Origin: Symbiodinium natans
Lineage: Eukaryota; Sar; Dinophyceae; Suessiales; Symbiodiniaceae
NCBI GenBank assembly: GCA_905221605.1
Contig: CAJNDS010001335.1
Span: 131,001 to 195,000 of the forward strand
Length of the DNA stretch: 64,000 nucleotides
Direction of reading: 5' to 3'
In this document: positions 61,501-64,000 of the stretch, piece after piece
How the letters are laid out: every line of letters begins with the position of its first letter
Position numbering within the stretch: position 1 is the stretch's first letter
The notes under the pieces: model-generated
Seen by the model: the letters and a program-made list of their open reading frames with translations, nothing else
The model's database searches: none
Told to the model about the DNA's origin: nothing
Translations under genes and position numbers: made by a program

Positions 61501-63251
61501 TAAGTGCCCTAAATGAGGTTTTCACCATAGTTACCGAGAATATATAACAACTAGCCATGAACATCCAAGTAGAAGCCCTACCTTCGGCAAAGGGTTCTGA
61601 TGTATGCATACAAGGGGCATATGCGTAGTTGCTGAGTTCATAAGCCCCGCCCAAAAGTGTACACTGCCGGTTCTATAGGGGATAATAGTATCCCACAAAA
61701 CGCAAAGTGACTGTACTCGTTCAGCTGCTAAGTCTAAGAGGTCCTCTTTTCGGGGCCCATGCTGCGGGACCATGCAACTACCCTGATTCAGAACCCTAGA
61801 AACCCCAGACACCCTAGAAGCCCTAAAGCGACCCTAAACCCTAAACCCTAAACCCTAAACCCTAAACCCTAAAACCTAAACCCTAAACCCTAAACCCTAA
61901 ACCCTAAACCCTAAACCCTAAACCTTGAAGCCTAAACCTTAAACCCCAAACCCTAAACCCTAAACCCCTAACGAAGGCTGGCTGGGCAGCCAAAAGACAG
62001 ATCGGAAGATGCGCCGCAAGGGCGTCTCCACCTGCTCGGAGTCAGCCTGCCGCTTTCGCACCTCATGGCAGAGGTTTGGGGAAGAGGGTTTAGGGTTTAG
62101 GGTTTAGGGTTTAGGGTTTAGGGTTTAGGGTTTAGGGTTTAGGGTTTAGGGTTGAGGGCTAGGTTTCCCAGGAGACAATTGCGCGAAGGTCTGGTTTAGT
62201 TAGGCTTGTAAGGGATCCTAAACCGCAAAGAAAGCGGTAAGGGTGCTACTCCCGCACCCTAAACCCTAAACCCTAAACCCTAAACCCTAAACCCTAAACC
62301 CTAAACCCTAAACCCTAAACCCTAAACCCTAAACCCTAAACCCTAAACCCTGTGAACCCTAAACCCTGTGAACCCTTCCTGGAGGTTCCAACGTAGTTCC
62401 ATTTCTTGCTGAGTTCCAGGGGGTTATAGTCTGCTACGCCAAAGAAGTGCTACATTAGGAGCCTGTAGGCTTGCCCTAAACCCTGGGCGTCCTAGCAGGC
62501 TAGGGTTGAGGGTTGAGGGTTTAGGGTTTGGGGTTTAGGGTTTAGGGTTTAGGATTAAGCATAGACCGCAGTTCCCCGGGCACCTTCATGTACCCAATGA
62601 CCAAGATGGCGAGCAAGAACTGCTGGAAGATCCTTAGGCTCGGCACTTTAAGCGTTTAGGGTTTAGGGTTTAGGGTTTAGGGCTTAGGGTTTAAGGTTTA
62701 GGGTCGAGGGTTTAGCGTTGAGGGGGCATGTCTCAAAACAAGAGCCTTTGGATCGAGGTTGGGGAATACAAGAAAACCCGAGGTCCTATCTAGGGCCAGA
62801 AAAAAGGTACATACCTCTACTATCTGCTTAAGAACCCCAAAATAATGGGAAAAAATCATCCCCATAATACCCTTAAAAAGGAAGACTATTCACATATTGT
62901 ATAGGGGGTTCTTGAGCAATTTGTAGACATGTAAAGTCACCATGCTGAAGCAACCATACTGTCTTGAGTTAGCGGTTCCATATTCTTGCAGCTGAACTTG
63001 AGTTCCGTAATCTAGCCAAGAATAACCTCGGAAAAAACAAGGTATACCCTGGGGCTGATAAGGGAACCTAGGGAATAAGGCTTTACCCCCTAGAAATCGC
63101 AACCCAGGATCAGAAAGAAGAAGTGGAAGAAAAGGAAGTAGGCATCGCCAAACTCGTGGTTCGCCGAGATAATCGAGGGGTAGTTGGACTTGCCGCGCAT
63201 CATCTCGATGACTGTGAGGATGCTATATGGCATGGTGCCATACTCCCGAAT
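58443..63251 (-). CDS. Second polycystin-type channel gene, 3' part
   Basis: Minus-strand exons in transcript order: pore (63105-63251), S6 (about 62565-62625), cytoplasmic tail (61984-62073), then charged exons at 60807-60925, 60495-60597, 60115-60176, 59766-59840 and 58443-58550. The pore exon reads TVIEMMRGKSNYPSIISANH then EFGDAYFLFFHFFFL, matching the PKD2 pattern (filter GD/GK, E-AN-LG-YF, FFF). S1-S5 would lie beyond the right edge. Where this gene ends and the next begins is unclear: the exon at 60807 ends ...DYEQA before TGA, but GCGTGA there could instead be a GC donor. Confidence 0.6.
58553..58672 (-). repeat. Interstitial telomere-like array (CCCTAAA)n
   Basis: About 16 units with a single CCCAAAA variant, starting within three bases of the exon edge at 58550. 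Confidence 0.95.
59766..59840 (-). CDS. Exon candidate
   Basis: Encodes STPWLHCLERPVYIIKGSMP then FIL. Open in this frame; position consistent with the same transcript. No motif recognised. Confidence 0.35.
60115..60176 (-). CDS. Exon: acidic segment
   Basis: Encodes DESVDISKDARLHGVTSTST. A CAG acceptor precedes GATGAG. Cytoplasmic tail or N-terminus of a polycystin. Confidence 0.45.
60495..60597 (-). CDS. Exon: basic segment
   Basis: Encodes LKVARLRDKRATKPKIRNVL then YEKRPGNDDARCI. Strongly basic, well-formed codons. Confidence 0.5.
60807..60925 (-). CDS. Exon: helical tail segment
   Basis: Encodes VKSALLHLSANIRSRLISLQ then QIFFGTQATAKTVDYEQA. It ends at AGGCGTGAC, which can be read either as stop TGA or as a GC splice donor. 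Its 5' edge, TTTCACCTTTCTTGAGGTGA, is duplicated 100 bp upstream. Confidence 0.55.
60967..61022. mobile_element. Introner-like element, family I, half copy
   Basis: The right half only: CTATAGGGGATTCTAGTATC, CCAAAAAGTGCAAAGCGTAC and TTGTTCGGCTCCTA. The left half is replaced by TTTAGGG/TTCAGGG repeat. The exon edge is duplicated on both sides of it. Confidence 0.7.
61118..61218. mobile_element. Introner-like element, family I, complete
   Basis: TTAGTTGCTGAGTTCAGAAG to ATTCAGCTACTAA with the uninterrupted core GTACACGTTCAGTTCTGTAT and TATCCCAAAAAGTGTAAAGT. It is the best reference copy for the family. Flanks ATACAC and GGACTA do not match. Confidence 0.85.
61625..61731. mobile_element. Introner-like element, family I, complete
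   Basis: GTAGTTGCTGAGTTCATAAG to GTTCAGCTGCTAA; core AGTGTACACTGCCGGTTCTA. Part of the local duplication with 61118-61218. Confidence 0.8.
61830..62351. repeat. Three telomere-like arrays around a polycystin exon
   Basis: CCCTAAA at 61830-61925, TTTAGGG at 62087-62153 and CCCTAAA at 62256-62351. The exon 61984-62073 lies between the first two. Confidence 0.9.
61984..62073 (-). CDS. Polycystin tail exon after S6
   Basis: Encodes LCHEVRKRQADSEQVETPLR then RIFRSVFWLPSQ. A basic/acidic helix as expected directly after S6. Confidence 0.55.
62565..62625 (-). CDS. Polycystin exon: S6
   Basis: Encodes FLLAILVIGYMKVPGELRSM, following CAGCAG as acceptor. Joined to the pore exon it gives a continuous hydrophobic S6 (FFFLIL then FLLAILVIGYMKV). 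Confidence 0.6.
62818..62926. mobile_element. Palindromic element, family III
   Basis: CTACTATCTGCTTAAGAACC at the left and GGGTTCTTGAGCAATTTGTAG at the right, with ATACCCTTAAAAAGGAAGAC in the centre. It lies in the intron between the pore and S6 exons. Confidence 0.7.
63105..63251 (-). CDS. Polycystin exon: pore loop and S6 start
   Basis: Starts after TTTTGCAG, a good acceptor. Encodes IREYGTMPYSILTVIEMMRG then KSNYPSIISANHEFGDAYFL and FFHFFFLIL. Corresponds to the PKD2 pore helix, filter region and start of S6. Confidence 0.7.
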
Positions 63252-63314
63252 CTGCAAAATAGGGCTTTGAACGTGGGCTTAGGGTTTATAGGGTTTATAG
63301 GGTTTCGTGTTTAG

Positions 63315-64000
63315 AGTTTGGGGTGTAGGGTGGCGTGTGGCGGTGTGCGGTGACGTGTGGTGCGTGCTGGGTAGTGGTGTGGTGGTGGTGGTGGTGTGGT
63401 GGAGGTGTGGGGTTGGTGTGGTGGTGGTGTGGTGGTGGTCTGGTGGTGGTGTGGTGGTGTGGTGGTGTGGTGGTGTGGTGGTGTGGTGGTGGGTGGTGTG
63501 GTGGGTGTGGTGGTTGTGGTGGTGTGGGGTGTGGTGGTTGTGGTGTGTGGTGGATGTGGTGGTGGGTGCGTTGTTGGTGGTGTGGGGGGTGTGGTGCTGG
63601 TGTGGTGTGGGTGTGGTTGGTGTGGTTCTGTGGTGTGGTGTTGGTGGTGTGGTGTGTTGTGTGGTGTGGTGTTTTGGTGTTGGTGGTGTGGTGGGGTTGT
63701 GGTGGTGTGGTGGTTGGTGGTGTGGTGTGGTGGTGTGGTGGGTGTGGTGTGGTGGTGTGGTGGGGGTGGTGGTGTTGGGGTGTGGTTGTGGTGGTGTGGT
63801 GGTTGTGGTGGGGTGGTGGTGGTGGGGTGGTGTGGTGGTTGTGGTGGTTATGTGTGGTGGTGTGTGTGGTGTGGTGGGTTGTGGTGGTGTGTGTGGTGGT
63901 GTGGTGGGTGTGTGGTGGTGGGGTGGTGGTGTGGTGGTGTGGTGGTGTGGTGGTGTGTGGTGGTGTGGTCGTTGTGTGGTGGTGTGGTGGTGTGGTGGTG
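63315..64000 (+). repeat. GGT/GTG-rich simple repeat, runs off the window
   Basis: Irregular mixture of GGT, GTGGT and GTGTGGT units on the plus strand, nearly free of A and C. No telomere-like heptamers and no sign of coding. It may complicate assembly beyond the edge. Confidence 0.95.

Larger units (their letters stand above)
61051..61733. repeat. Two diverged copies of an exon edge plus family I element
   Basis: 61051-61218 and 61558-61731 share AACATCCAAGTAGAAG, an AAAGGGTTCTGATGTATG block and then a full family I element. They are about 507 bp apart in direct orientation. The minus strand of the shared part encodes IHQNPLLKVDLLLG. This is a segmental duplication that carried an element with it. 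Confidence 0.7.

Noticed and set aside
63315-64000. Glycine/valine-rich coding repeat
   Set aside because: Irregular GGT/GTG units change frame constantly and show no codon structure, so it is simple repeat.

Overview
This window looks like dinoflagellate nuclear DNA. Arrays of the plant/alveolate-type telomere unit TTTAGGG/CCCTAAA occur every few hundred bases in both orientations. Coding DNA is cut into very small exons (about 45-280 nt) in large introns. Several inferred splice donors are GC or GA rather than GT, a known dinoflagellate trait. No rRNA, tRNA, CRISPR array or bacterial operon was recognised. The organism call is an inference from these traits.

Layout, with almost all coding on the minus strand: (1) 1-6282: interstitial telomere-like repeat, AT microsatellites, G/C homopolymers and short palindromic elements, with one exon-like island near 5.9 kb. 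(2) 6283-12647: a structurally complete tyrosine-recombinase (DIRS-order) retroelement with split direct terminal repeats (A1-ORFs-B1-A2-B2). It carries a small membrane ORF, a Gag-like ORF, RT, RNase H, tyrosine recombinase and a captured cytosine-methyltransferase-like ORF. It sits directly in CCCTAAA repeat. (3) 12648-20700: repeats with weak exon-like islands. (4) about 20.7-34.5 kb: exons of a voltage-gated-type cation channel; its pore, S6 and the downstream EF-like and C-terminal motifs occur in the expected order on the minus strand. (5) about 35.7-57.7 kb: exons of a polycystin (PKD2-type) channel running through TM1, the extracellular domain, S2-S6, the pore and a long coiled cytoplasmic tail. 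(6) about 58.4-63.3 kb: exons of a second polycystin-type channel (pore, S6, tail), whose 5' part lies beyond the window. (7) 63310-64000: GGT/GTG-rich simple repeat running off the end.

Two things stand out. First, the retroelement combines split direct repeats, a tyrosine recombinase and a methyltransferase ORF, and both its ends abut telomere-type repeat. Second, many introns contain ~90-115 bp palindromic elements of several families whose inverted termini (TTRGYAG...CTRCYAA) adjoin the splice sites. At two polycystin introns a 5-6 nt target duplication appears to create the GA/GC donor and complete the AG acceptor, so splicing restores the reading frame. These behave like introner elements, and some are themselves interrupted by telomere-like arrays.

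Exon coordinates are read by eye from codon continuity and family motifs, and are good to roughly +/-15 nt unless a splice junction is stated.
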